Assembly: GCA_026770585.1 (NCBI GenBank) | Contig: MU647033.1 | Coordinates: forward strand, 64,740-77,825 | Length of the DNA: 13,086 nucleotides | From: Baffinella frigidus | Taxonomy: Eukaryota; Cryptophyceae; Cryptomonadales; Baffinellaceae | Reading direction: 5' to 3' | Shown here: in pieces, positions 1 through 6,481 of the stretch | Position numbering within the stretch: position 1 is the stretch's first letter | Layout: each line of letters opens with the position of its first letter | Position numbers and translations under genes: made by a program | The notes under the pieces: model-generated | The model's input: the letters and a program-made list of their open reading frames with translations, nothing else | Told to the model about the DNA's origin: nothing | Databases searched by the model: none

Positions 1-173
1 GTTTGGGTTTGGGGTTTGGGGTTTTGGGTTTTGGGTTTTGGGGTTTGGGGTTTAGGGTTTGGGGTTTCTGGTCTGGGGTTTGGGGTTTGGAGTTTGGGGT
101 TTGGGGGTTTGGGGTTTTGGGTTTGGGGTTCGGGGTTTGGGGTTTGGGGTTTGGGGTTTAGGGTTTAGGGTCT
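1..173 (+). repeat. Degenerate telomere-like array, G-rich on + strand
   Basis: The stretch is an almost uninterrupted run of G-rich heptamer-like units, mostly TTTGGGG with TTTTGGG, TTTCTGG and TTCGGGG variants, ending in two TTTAGGG units near 155-173. TTTAGGG is the Arabidopsis-type telomere unit, so this reads as a decayed interstitial or subtelomeric telomere array. The G-rich strand points right. A native telomere at the left end of a chromosome would be C-rich on this strand, so this is not a left chromosome end in native orientation. Confidence 0.85.
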
Positions 174-194
174 AACTTGATGGACGGGAATGCG

Positions 195-1117
195 GTCGAA
201 GGAGTCAGAGCGGCGGAAATCCGAGAGCCACGACCCTCTGTACGACGATCGAAACGAGTCCTCATCATCCTCTTCCTGCAAACGCCAACCACGTCTACTT
301 TAGAAGGTGAACCGTTTACTTTAGAGGAAACCTCTGTACGGCGACCGGAACGCCTCCTCCTCATCCTCCTATAGATCCGACGCAATTTGTTCACTTTAAG
401 GGCAAAACGTCCACTTCTGACGACCGGAAAGCTTCCTTCTCATCCTGCAGACGCCAAAACGTTCGACGTTGCTAAAAAATTCATTTGAGATATCAAACGC
501 ACGAATGCCTGATGTCGCTCGATCTGTAAGAAGGCCGGTCGATAGAGTCAGAGCGGCGGAAGTCCCAGAGCCACGACCCTCTGTACGACGACCGATACCC
601 CTCTGCCTCATCATCTTCCTGCCGACGCCAAAACATCGACTTCAGCCAAACACTTCACTTGAGATATCAGACGAATGACGCCTGGTGTCGCTCGACCCTC
701 TGCACGACGATCGAAAGACTTCCCCATCATCCTCTTCCTGTATATCCAACGCCAAAACGTTTGACTTGATGGCGGGGTTGGGGGTGGAGAAGGAGTCAAA
801 ACGCCGGAAATCCCAGAGCCGCGATCCTCTGTACGACGAACGGATCGATTCCTCATCATCCTTCTGCAGACAAAAATCAGAAAAGGTTAAGTTCAGGGAG
901 GGCGGTATTCGCTCAACTCTCTGTACGACGACCGATACCCCTCCTCATCCTCTTCCTGCTAAGCCGATGCCAAAGCTCGCGTCGAAATTTCACTTCAGGG
1001 CTGGTGGATAACAAACAGCAGACGGTTGTTGTCGCTCGATCTCCTGTGAGGTTCACGTTAGAGGGCAAACTTGTAGGAAGAAGAACGGTCGAAGGAGTCG
1101 GAGCGGCGGAAATCCCA
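195..1117. repeat. Diverged tandem/interspersed repeat, about seven partial copies
   Basis: A recurring core runs from CCTCTGTACGACGA to CCTCATCATCCTCTTCCTGC. I see it near 235-279, 330-371, 415-450, 587-621, 697-740, 827-867 and 918-959. A preceding block (GGAGTCAGAGCGGCGGAAAT and variants) is present at 195-232, 540-582, 787-824 and 1088-1117. A third block (TTGAGATATCA...GTCGCTCGA) is at 485-522 and 660-697, with its tail again near 1030. Copies carry substitutions and indels and are not evenly spaced, so this is an old, partly scrambled array. Minus-strand frames stay open through three copies, but nothing in the translation is recognisable. I treat it as non-coding repeat. Confidence 0.75.
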
Positions 1118-1305
1118 GTTGGCTTGAGGCTTTAGGATTTAGGGTTCACAGCCTCGGTTTAAGGTTCAGGGTTTGGGGTTTATGTGGAAAACCTAAACCC
1201 GAAACCCGAAACCGCAAACCGCAAACGTTAAACCGAAGACGTGAAAGGGGGTGATCCTGCGGCGAAGGGCAGAGGGAGCACGAGCTGCCGAAGCACCACG
1301 TGAGC
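1118..1305 (+). repeat. 188 bp tandem repeat, copy A
   Basis: The unit starts GTTGGCTTGAGGCTTTAGGA and ends GAAGCACCACGTGAGC. It is followed directly by a near-identical copy of exactly the same length. Inside, a G-rich telomere-like block (about 1137-1180) switches to a C-rich block (about 1190-1230), so each unit has a built-in strand inversion of telomere-like sequence. The end of the unit carries the perfect palindrome CACGTG (1297-1302), conserved in all four copies. Confidence 0.9.
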
Positions 1306-1493
1306 GTTGGCTTGAGGCTTTAGGATTTAGGGTTCACGGCCTCGGTTTAAGGTTCAGGGTTTGGGGTTTATGTGGAAAACCTAAACCCGAAACCCGAAAC
1401 CGCAAACCGCAAACGTTAAACCGAAGACGTGAAAAGGGGTGTTCCTGCGGCGAAGGGCACAGCGAGCGAGAGTTGCCGAAGCACCACGTGAGC
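1306..1493 (+). repeat. 188 bp tandem repeat, copy B
   Basis: Near-identical to copy A over the full 188 bp with a few substitutions, for example the purine run before CCTGCGGCG and the segment before GAAGCACC. The high similarity implies a recent tandem duplication or ongoing homogenisation. CACGTG is at 1485-1490. Confidence 0.9.
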
Positions 1494-1979
1494 GTTGGCT
1501 TGAGGCTTTAGGGTTTACGGCTTTTGCTTGGAGGTTCACGGCTTTTGCTTGGAGGTTTTGGCTTCTGGGTTTGGGAGTTTGCTTGTACTGGGGCATCCGG
1601 TAGTACCCTGGGAGCGTTGTTGGTGCTGAGAGTAGGGCGTGTGGGTGGTTTGCGGTTTGCGGTTCACGGCGTGTTGCCGAAGCACCACGTGAGCGTTGGC
1701 TTCAGGGTTTGCGGTTTGCGGTTCACGGCGTCGGTTCGGGGTTTAGGGTTTCGGGGTTTGGGGTTTGATTGCACTGGGACATCCGGTAGTACCCTGGGAG
1801 CGTTGTTGGTGCTGAGAGTGGGGCGGGTGGGGGTGTTCCTGCGTTCAGGGTTTAGAGTTTCGGCTTTAGGGTTCAGGGTTCAGGTTTTGGGTTTTGGGTT
1901 ATGGGTGAGGGTTTGGGGATTAGGGGTGTTCCTGCGGCGAAGGGCAGAGGGTGCGCGAGTTGCCGAAGCACCACGTGAG
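1494..1979 (+). repeat. Diverged copies C and D of the same repeat
   Basis: Copy C (1494-1694, 201 bp) and copy D (1695-1979, 285 bp) begin with GTTGGCTT and end with TTGCCGAAGCACCACGTGAG, as A and B do, but their interiors differ. Both contain a block absent from A and B, with CATCCGGTAGTACCCTGGGA then GCGTTGTTGGTGCTGAGAGT, at about 1584-1640 and 1771-1828. Copy D is longer because telomere-like G-rich units have expanded within it. CACGTG falls at 1686-1691 and 1972-1977. The array is therefore two subfamilies, A/B and C/D. Confidence 0.85.
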
Positions 1980-1999
1980 TGGTAGTAACACCTGGCGGG

Positions 2000-2188
2000 G
2001 ATTTAGGGTTTCGGGGTTAGGGTTTGGGGTTTAGGGTTTAGGGTGTGGGTTTTAGGGGTTGGGGTTTAGGGTTCAGGGTTTTGGAGGATAGGATTTAGGG
2101 TTTGAGGTTTAGGGTTTAGGGTTTAGGGTTTAGGGGTTTGAGGGTTTAGGTTTAGGAAACCCTAAACCCTAAACCCTAAGCCCTAGAC
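2000..2188. repeat. Telomere-like array with strand flip near 2157
   Basis: From about 2000 to 2156 the + strand is G-rich (TTTAGGG with TTTGGGG, TTCAGGG and TTTGAGG variants). At 2157-2158 it changes within a base or two to C-rich units (AAACCCTAAACCCTAAACCC), continuing to about 2188. The two halves are inverted copies and could pair as a hairpin with arms of roughly 28 bases. This is a head-to-head junction of telomere-like repeats. Confidence 0.85.
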
Positions 2189-2192
2189 CAGG

Positions 2193-3128
2193 ATTAGTCA
2201 CCTGCATCGGTAAGTAGCGCGGGGCAAGGATGGCCTTAAGGGAAACGGCAGTTGACTAAACACCGCACCTTTCATACCATGACGGCATCTAACTGTGTCC
2301 AGAGTAGTACCAGGGAACCAGCCGTTTAGTCACCTGCATCGGATCCCTGAAACCCTCACCCCCAATCCCCACCAGCCAACCTCCAACCCCTGACCCCGAA
2401 TCCCCAGCCACCTGCAGCGACAGGTGGCACGGGGCGAGAGTGGCCTCAAGGGAGAGGGCAGTTGACTAAACACCGCACCTTTTGTACCAGGACGGTACTA
2501 AACCGGGTGGTGTTAGTACCAGAAAAGGAAGAGATTAGTCACCTGCATCTGCAAGTGGCGCGGGGCCAGGGTGGCTTCAAGGGAGAGGGCTGACGCCACG
2601 AGGAATAGCGCTTGACCAAGTCCCCCCTCCATTCCGCACGCTCCGAAGGTGGCGCAGGGATAGGGTGGTTCCGAGGGAGAGATCAGTTGACTAAACACCA
2701 CACCTTTTATAACAGTAAGGCAGCTGATCGTGTCCCAATTAGTACCAGGAAAGGATAGGATTAGTCACCTGCATCGGCAAAGAGGCGCGGGGCCAGGGTG
2801 GCCTCAAGGGAGATGGAAGTTGACTAAATCCCGTAAATGTTGTACTAAGAAGGTACCTAATCGTGTCCCAATTAGTACCAGAAAAGGGAGGGATTCGTCA
2901 CCTGCAGCGAAAGGTGGCGCGGGGCGAGGGTGGAGTTGACTAAACCGGACACTTTTTGTACCAGGACGGCATCGAATCGTGTCCCAATTAATACCAGGGA
3001 CCCATATTTTTAGTCACCTGCATCGGCAAGTGGCGCGGGGCCAGAGTAGCCTCGAGGGAGAGGGCAGAAGCCACGAGGAATAGCGCTTGACCAAGACCCC
3101 CCTCCATTCCGCACGCCCCTGCTTGATG
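2193..3128 (+). repeat. Tandem repeat with about 133 bp base period, six to seven units
   Basis: Units start with TTAGTCACCTGCATCGG or a close variant at 2193, 2326, 2534, 2760, 2893 and 3010, with a partly preserved restart at about 2411. In order they contain AAGTGGCGCGGGGCCAGGGT, a GGCCTCAAGGGAGAGGGCAG block, GTTGACTAAACACCGCACC, TTGTACCAGGACGGCA and ends near CCCAATTAGTACCAG. Spacings of 133, 226, 133 and 117 show a base unit near 133 bp. Unit 2 is broken by a C-rich telomere-like insertion (2341-2405). Unit 3 carries an extra block (about 2591-2680), part of which (CCACGAGGAATAGCGCTTGA) recurs in the last unit near 3070. Satellite-like, with no coding signature. Confidence 0.88.
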
Positions 3129-3230
3129 TTTGGGGTTTAGGGTTTAGAACTCAAGGTTCGGAGTTTAGGGTGTGGGGTTAAGAGTTTCGGGTTTCGGGTT
3201 TCGGGGTTTCGGGTTTCGGGTTCCGTGGCA
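3129..3230 (+). repeat. Degenerate telomere-like array, G-rich
   Basis: TTTAGGG-type units grade into a short run of TTTCGGG units at about 3184-3222. It separates the 133 bp satellite from the dispersed repeat that starts near 3230. Confidence 0.8.
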
Positions 3231-3285
3231 AGTGTGGTGCACCCTTCGTGCGTCGTGTCGTGTGGAGAGAGGAGGACCGTTAAGA

Positions 3286-3419
3286 GCGGGCCCACACTCA
3301 TAGGCGAACGGACTAAAAATGGGGCAGTTAGGCCTACGGAATTGCCTACCGTACGGGTTCCGTGGCAAGTGTGGTGCACCCTTCAAGTGTCAAACAAGGT
3401 TTAGGGTGTAGGGTTTGGG
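3286..3419 (+). repeat. 134 bp dispersed repeat, copy 1
   Basis: Starts GCGGGCCCACACTCATAGGC and runs through ACTAAAAATGGGG, ATTGCCTACCGTAC and TTCAAGTGTCAAACAAGG into telomere-like sequence. A copy of identical length with about seven mismatches lies at 6198-6331. Shorter copies are at 3487-3555 and in the foldback at 3957-4141. Flanked by G-rich telomere-like arrays (3399-3478). Confidence 0.85.
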
Positions 3420-3486
3420 GTGTAGGGTTTAGGGTGTAGAGTTTGGGGTTTAGGGTTGAGGGTTCAAGGTTTAGAGTTTCGACCGG

Positions 3487-3555
3487 GCGGGCCCACACTC
3501 ATAGGCTAACGTACTAAAAATGGGGTAGTTAGGCCTACGGAATTGCCTACCGTAC
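3487..3555 (+). repeat. Partial copy of the 134 bp dispersed repeat
   Basis: Carries only the first half of the repeat (GCGGGCCCACACTCATAGGC to CCTACCGTAC). It shares three variant bases with the copy at 6198-6331 rather than with its neighbour at 3286-3419, which suggests exchange between distant copies. Confidence 0.8.
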
Positions 3556-3956
3556 AATTCAAGGGTTCAGAGGCGCACCCAGCGGGGCCGCACGGGGCGA
3601 CAAAAGGCCCTAAACCCTAAGCCCAAACCCTTGACCCTAAACCTAAACCTAAATACACCATTCAGAGCAGGGTCACACGGGTCGACGAACAGCTCCCCTG
3701 CAAACCGCGTCTCAAGAAAGTTCGTTTGAACTTGGACGTGACCGTTCGAAAACGTCTGGTTTCGAATTGTTAAAAGAAGTTTGACAGTTTTCAAACTCAC
3801 ATCGGAGGAGGACCAGATCAGCCTCCGGCGGTGCGGGAGCAGCACCATTCCGTGCAGGGCCGCACGGGGCGACAAAAACCCCTAAACCCTAAACCCTAAA
3901 CCTAATCTCAGGCGAAGCGCGTCGTGTCGTGTGGATGGAAGAGGACCGTTAAGGGC
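3556..3956. other. Mosaic without a gene: C-rich telomere-like blocks and dispersed-repeat fragments
   Basis: No gene is visible. The stretch holds C-strand telomere-like blocks (3606-3654 and 3879-3905) and fragments of the dispersed block GGGCCGCACGGGGCGAC (3581-3601, 3859-3875). It also holds GACGAACAGCTCC...AACCGCGTCTC (3674-3713) and GAGCAGCACCATTCCGTGCA (3837-3856), which recurs in part at 4182-4201. A short inverted repeat, AGTTTGA with TCAAACT, lies at about 3778-3797. Confidence 0.6.
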
Positions 3957-4141
3957 GGGCCCATACTAATAGGGTAACGGCCTGAAAATAGGGTAGTTAG
4001 GCCGACGGCATTGCCTAAGACCTCCTACCGGAGGCCGAGACTTTTTGGTCCTAGGATCCCTCGGCCTACGGTAGGCGGTCCTAGGCAATGCCGTATGCTC
4101 AACTACCCCATTTTCAGGCTGTTATCCTATGAACACAGGGC
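3957..4141. repeat. Foldback (large imperfect palindrome) made from dispersed-repeat halves
   Basis: The left arm (3957-4039) and right arm (4060-4141) are imperfect reverse complements around a 20-base centre (4040-4059). Matching blocks include CCTGAAAATAGGGTAGTT against AACTACCCCATTTTCAGG, CGGCATTGCCT against AGGCAATGCCG, and GAGGCCGAG against CTCGGCCT. The arms belong to the same family as the repeats at 3286 and 3487, so this is an inverted pair of that repeat or a foldback element of its own. I saw no clear target-site duplication. Confidence 0.75.
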
Positions 4142-4399
4142 GACGAACCATTCGGGCGCGAAACGCGTCTCATCGTGCGGGAGAAGCACCATTCCGTGCA
4201 GGGGACTAACGAGAGCTGCTTATGGAGCACGGCCTCTCACCCCGTCAAATTTCCCCGTGGGTCTCGTCAACTTCCAACGTTAACTTTCGGGGCACCGGTG
4301 TTCAGGCCGTGGTCCAGTGGTGAGCTGACGAAGAGAAGAGAGTTCTTGACGGACCGTTGAGGGCGGGAGCTTAGGGTTTAGGAGCCATAATCCTTCAGG
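4142..4399. other. No recognisable gene; fragments of dispersed repeat
   Basis: The start continues the dispersed family (GCGAAACGCGTCTCATCGTG near 4158-4177, then GAAGCACCATTCCGTGCA). The remainder to about 4365 is unique within this window. A short TTTAGG-type block is at 4370-4381. Frames across it are under 100 codons with no recognisable domain. Confidence 0.5.
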
Positions 4400-4485
4400 T
4401 TATGGATTAGGGTTTACACGCACCGTGTAAGGCAACGTGTTGGGTCGCCTTAAGGAGCTGTCCGTCGCCCCGGTGCGTGTAAACC

Positions 4486-4573
4486 CGTGGAACAGCCCCG
4501 CCGGCAGGCTCGTGAACGCCCGCGTGACCGGTCACGCGGACGCCGAAGCCAACTGTCCGAGGTGACTGCCTTG
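4486..4573 (+). repeat. 88 bp segment, inverted duplicate of 8235-8322
   Basis: The reverse complement of this 88 bp segment is found at 8235-8322 with about one mismatch that I can see. It carries the perfect palindrome CGCGTGACCGGTCACGCG (4521-4538) near its middle. Peptides read through both copies match in opposite orientations, but this simply reflects the DNA identity. No larger reading frame is shared. Confidence 0.88.
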
Positions 4574-4605
4574 GCGTGTTCCATGACGTAGGGTCCTCCC
4601 CCACG

Positions 4606-4634
4606 GTGAGCACTGGTGGAGGACCAGTGCTCAC
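4606..4634. repeat. Perfect 12 bp stem, 5-base loop hairpin
   Basis: GTGAGCACTGGT (4606-4617) and ACCAGTGCTCAC (4623-4634) are exact reverse complements around GGAGG. No run of T follows, so there is no support for a transcription terminator. Confidence 0.85.
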
Positions 4635-4718
4635 TCCACGGTTGGGTCGCCTTAAGGACCTGTTCGTCGCCCCATGCGGCCCCGCCTTAGATTATGGCTT
4701 AGGGTTTACACGCAGGTA

Positions 4719-4921
4719 GAGCCAATCTGGTAGGACTTGGCCAAAGCGAACTTCGAACTAGCGAGATTGCGAACTTCTAGATGGACCGTAATTATTAGTA
4801 AACACCGATTTGTACTGCAAAATTTGAATTTAAAACACTACATGTCCAGAAGAGTCCATCTAGAAGTTCGCAATCCCGCTAGTTCGAAGTTCGCTTTGGC
4901 CAATTCCTACCAGATTGGCTC
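4719..4921. mobile_element. MITE-like element 1, 203 bp, TA target-site duplication
   Basis: Long terminal inverted repeats of 68 bp (4719-4786 and 4854-4921) match with only two mismatches. They start GAGCCAATCTGGTAGG and end with its complement. The 67-base centre is AT-rich and non-coding. A TA dinucleotide lies immediately outside each end (4717-4718 and 4922-4923), as expected for a TA target-site duplication. Short length, long inverted repeats and no coding capacity are the marks of a miniature inverted-repeat transposable element. TA duplication is typical of Tc1/mariner-type elements (Stowaway-like MITEs). The near-perfect arms suggest a fairly recent insertion. The autonomous partner is not in this window. 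Confidence 0.88.
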
Positions 4922-4923
4922 TA

Positions 4924-5208
4924 TGGTGCGTGTGGTTGCGGGGGAGCACCGTGGAGGGCGGGGCGAGAACGTTAAGGGCGGGGTCACACCGGGCGACGAA
5001 AACCCTAAAACATAAACCTAAGCCCGAAACCTAAACCTAAACGCACCGTTGAGAGCGGGGCCGCACGGGGCCCCATCCTTGAGATCAAAGCATAGGGGTT
5101 AGAAGCCCTAATCCTTTAGATGGGTGGTTACGGTTTAGGATTTAGGGTTAGGGTTTAGGGTTGGTGAGAACCGTTGAGGGCGGGGAACCGTTCAGGGCTG
5201 GCCCTCAG
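4924..5208. other. No gene; dispersed-repeat fragments and telomere-like blocks
   Basis: Contains fragments of the dispersed block (GGCGGGG...CACACCGGGCGACGAAAA near 4976-5003, and GGGGCCGCACGGGGC near 5056-5070), a C-rich telomere-like block (5002-5042) and a G-rich block (5127-5165). Nothing else is recognisable. Confidence 0.6.
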
Positions 5209-5219
5209 GATTCGGGTTT

Positions 5220-5261
5220 TTATCTCAGAAAACGAGTTCTAAAACTCGTTTTCTGAGATAA
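5220..5261. repeat. 42 bp palindrome flanked by 11 bp direct repeats
   Basis: TTATCTCAGAAAACGAGTT (5220-5238) and its exact reverse complement (5243-5261) flank a 4-base loop. The direct repeat GATTCGGGTTT lies on both sides (5209-5219 and 5262-5272). It could be a minimal foldback insertion with a target-site duplication or a palindrome created during repair. The flank is itself telomere-like, so the direct repeat could be coincidental. Confidence 0.8.
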
Positions 5262-5314
5262 GATTCGGGTTTCGGGCTTATGCGGAGGATTAGGGTTTCG
5301 GGCTTATGCGGACC

Positions 5315-5814
5315 ATTAAGAGCGGGGCCGCACGGAGCGACGAACAGCTCCTTTGCGAAACGCGTCTCATCATGTGGAAGGAGTTGCACCACCACCTTCT
5401 TGTCATACGCTATCGGGTACCTGAAATCGCGGAGGGGGGGGATATCTCAGTGAATGTATCAATTAACTAATGACTTTTCTGGCAACATGAATTACTACAT
5501 AAAATGCTTAACTGTTACTTCTGTGGTACATGTGTGGAGTAAGTCTTGAGAAACGCGTCTCGTCGTGTGGAAGGAGTTGCACCACCACTTTCTTGTCGTA
5601 CGCTATCGGGTACCTGCAATTGCACCACCGTTATTAAACCTTTCGTCGTAAATTTGGTTGTAGTTTGCTGTAAATCGGTTGTAGCTTGTTGTAAATCCCG
5701 TTGTAACTTGGTGCAAATCCCGTCAAGGCAACAGTCGAACGTGGACGAAAGGCTCGCTCGCTCCCACGCAAGATTCTAGGGCAGAGTGGCCCACAGGAGA
5801 AATAGTCGAATTCG
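5315..5814 (+). repeat. Large dispersed unit, copy 1, with paired 67 bp cores
   Basis: The unit starts near GGGGCCGCACGG and contains a 67 bp core (GAAACGCGTCTC to GGGTACCTG) twice, at 5357-5423 and 5550-5616, 193 bp apart and separated by an AT-richer spacer. It then has a stretch with GTAAATC/GTAACTTG repeats (about 5647-5725) and the tail ATCCCGTCAAGGCAACAGTC. Its last 71 bp (5744-5814) recur at 6344-6414. Copy 2 follows directly. It resembles a SINE-sized or satellite unit. I see no reverse transcriptase and no poly-A tail. Confidence 0.72.
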
Positions 5815-6197
5815 GGGCCGCACGGGGCGATGAACAGTTCGATCGCGTGAACCGCTTCTTATCGTGTGGAAGGAGTTGCACCACCACTTTCTTGTCGTAC
5901 GATATCGGATACCTGAAATCGCGGAGGGGGGGGGTATCTCAGTGAATGTTTTAATTAATTAATGCCTTTTCTGCCAACGAAAATTGCTACGCGAATGCTT
6001 TACTATTACTAGTATGAGATTTTTGTGTGGTAATCTTCGCGAACCGCGTCTCGTTGTGTGGGCGGAGCTGCACCACCACTTTCTTGTCGTACGATATCGG
6101 GTACCTGCCGTCATAACACCGTTATTAAACCTGTCGTTGTACTTGTCTGAATTGTAACTTGTAACGCCCTTCAAGGAAACAGTCAAACGTTGGACTG
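5812..6197 (+). repeat. Large dispersed unit, copy 2, with paired 67 bp cores
   Basis: Repeats the organisation of the preceding unit: GGGGCCGCACGGGGCGA, cores at 5849-5915 and 6041-6107 (spacing 192), the poly-G tract and TATCTCAGTGAATG in the spacer, then AACACCGTTATTAAACCTG and the tail CAAGGAAACAGTCAAACGTTGG. All four cores in the two units are 67 bp. Copy 2 lacks the region matching 5744-5811 and instead joins the 134 bp dispersed repeat at 6198. Confidence 0.75.
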
Positions 6198-6331
6198 GCG
6201 GGCCCACACTCATAGGCTAACGTACTAAAAATGGGGTAGTTAGGCTTTCGGAATTGCCTACCGTACGGGTTCCGTGGCAAATGTGGTGCACTCTTCAAGT
6301 GTCAAACAAGGTTTAGGGTGTAGGGTTTGGG
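6198..6331 (+). repeat. 134 bp dispersed repeat, second full copy
   Basis: Full-length partner of 3286-3419, about 95 percent identical by eye and the same length, including the telomere-like right end. Upstream flanks differ between the two copies, giving a clear left boundary at GCGGGCCC. Confidence 0.88.
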
Positions 6332-6343
6332 ACGTTGCCTTTC

Positions 6344-6414
6344 GACGAAAGGCTCGCTCGCTCCCACGCAAGATTCTAGGGCAGAGTGGCCCACAGGAGA
6401 AACAGTCGAATTCG
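6344..6414 (+). repeat. 71 bp direct duplicate of 5744-5814
   Basis: GACGAAAGGCTCGCTCGCTC through GTCGAATTCG is repeated exactly 600 bp downstream of its first copy, with one substitution. It contains GGGCAGAGTGG (6379-6389, and 5779-5789 in the first copy), which resembles a pol III A box (TGGCNNAGTGG, 10 of 11). No tRNA fold surrounds it. Confidence 0.88.
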
Positions 6415-6481
6415 ACTATTTCCTAAGTTCACAAGTGGACATTCTTCCCACAGAAAAATCGGAATTTCGGAAAGTTGTCAC

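Larger units (their letters stand above)
4400..4714. repeat. Module bounded by paired direct repeats, with nested inverted repeats
   Basis: A 23 bp sequence (TTATGGATTAGGGTTTACAC and three more bases) lies at 4400-4422 and again at 4692-4714 with one mismatch. Just inside, a 33 bp sequence starting GTTGGGTCGCCTTAAGGA lies at 4439-4471 and 4641-4673 with about three mismatches. Within the module are a perfect 16 bp inverted repeat (GGGTTTACACGCACCG, 4410-4425 and 4471-4486), an 18 bp perfect palindrome (4521-4538) and a 12 bp perfect stem with 5-base loop (4606-4634). The layout suggests a duplicated boundary around an inserted or recombined segment. Confidence 0.75.

Noticed and set aside
1524-1985. 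153-codon plus-strand open frame
   Set aside because: It reads through repeat copies C and D as glycine/phenylalanine/arginine-rich peptide derived from TTTGGGG and related words. No domain is visible.
2191-3128. rRNA spacer or 5S cluster, because of 117-133 bp periodicity
   Set aside because: No 5S internal control region or other rRNA sequence is recognisable in the unit.
4606-4634. Rho-independent-type terminator
   Set aside because: The stem-loop has no following T-run, and the context is a eukaryotic repeat region.
5357-6107. CRISPR array, because of four equal 67 bp repeats
   Set aside because: Spacers are homologous to each other and unequal in arrangement, repeats are too long, and there are no cas genes.
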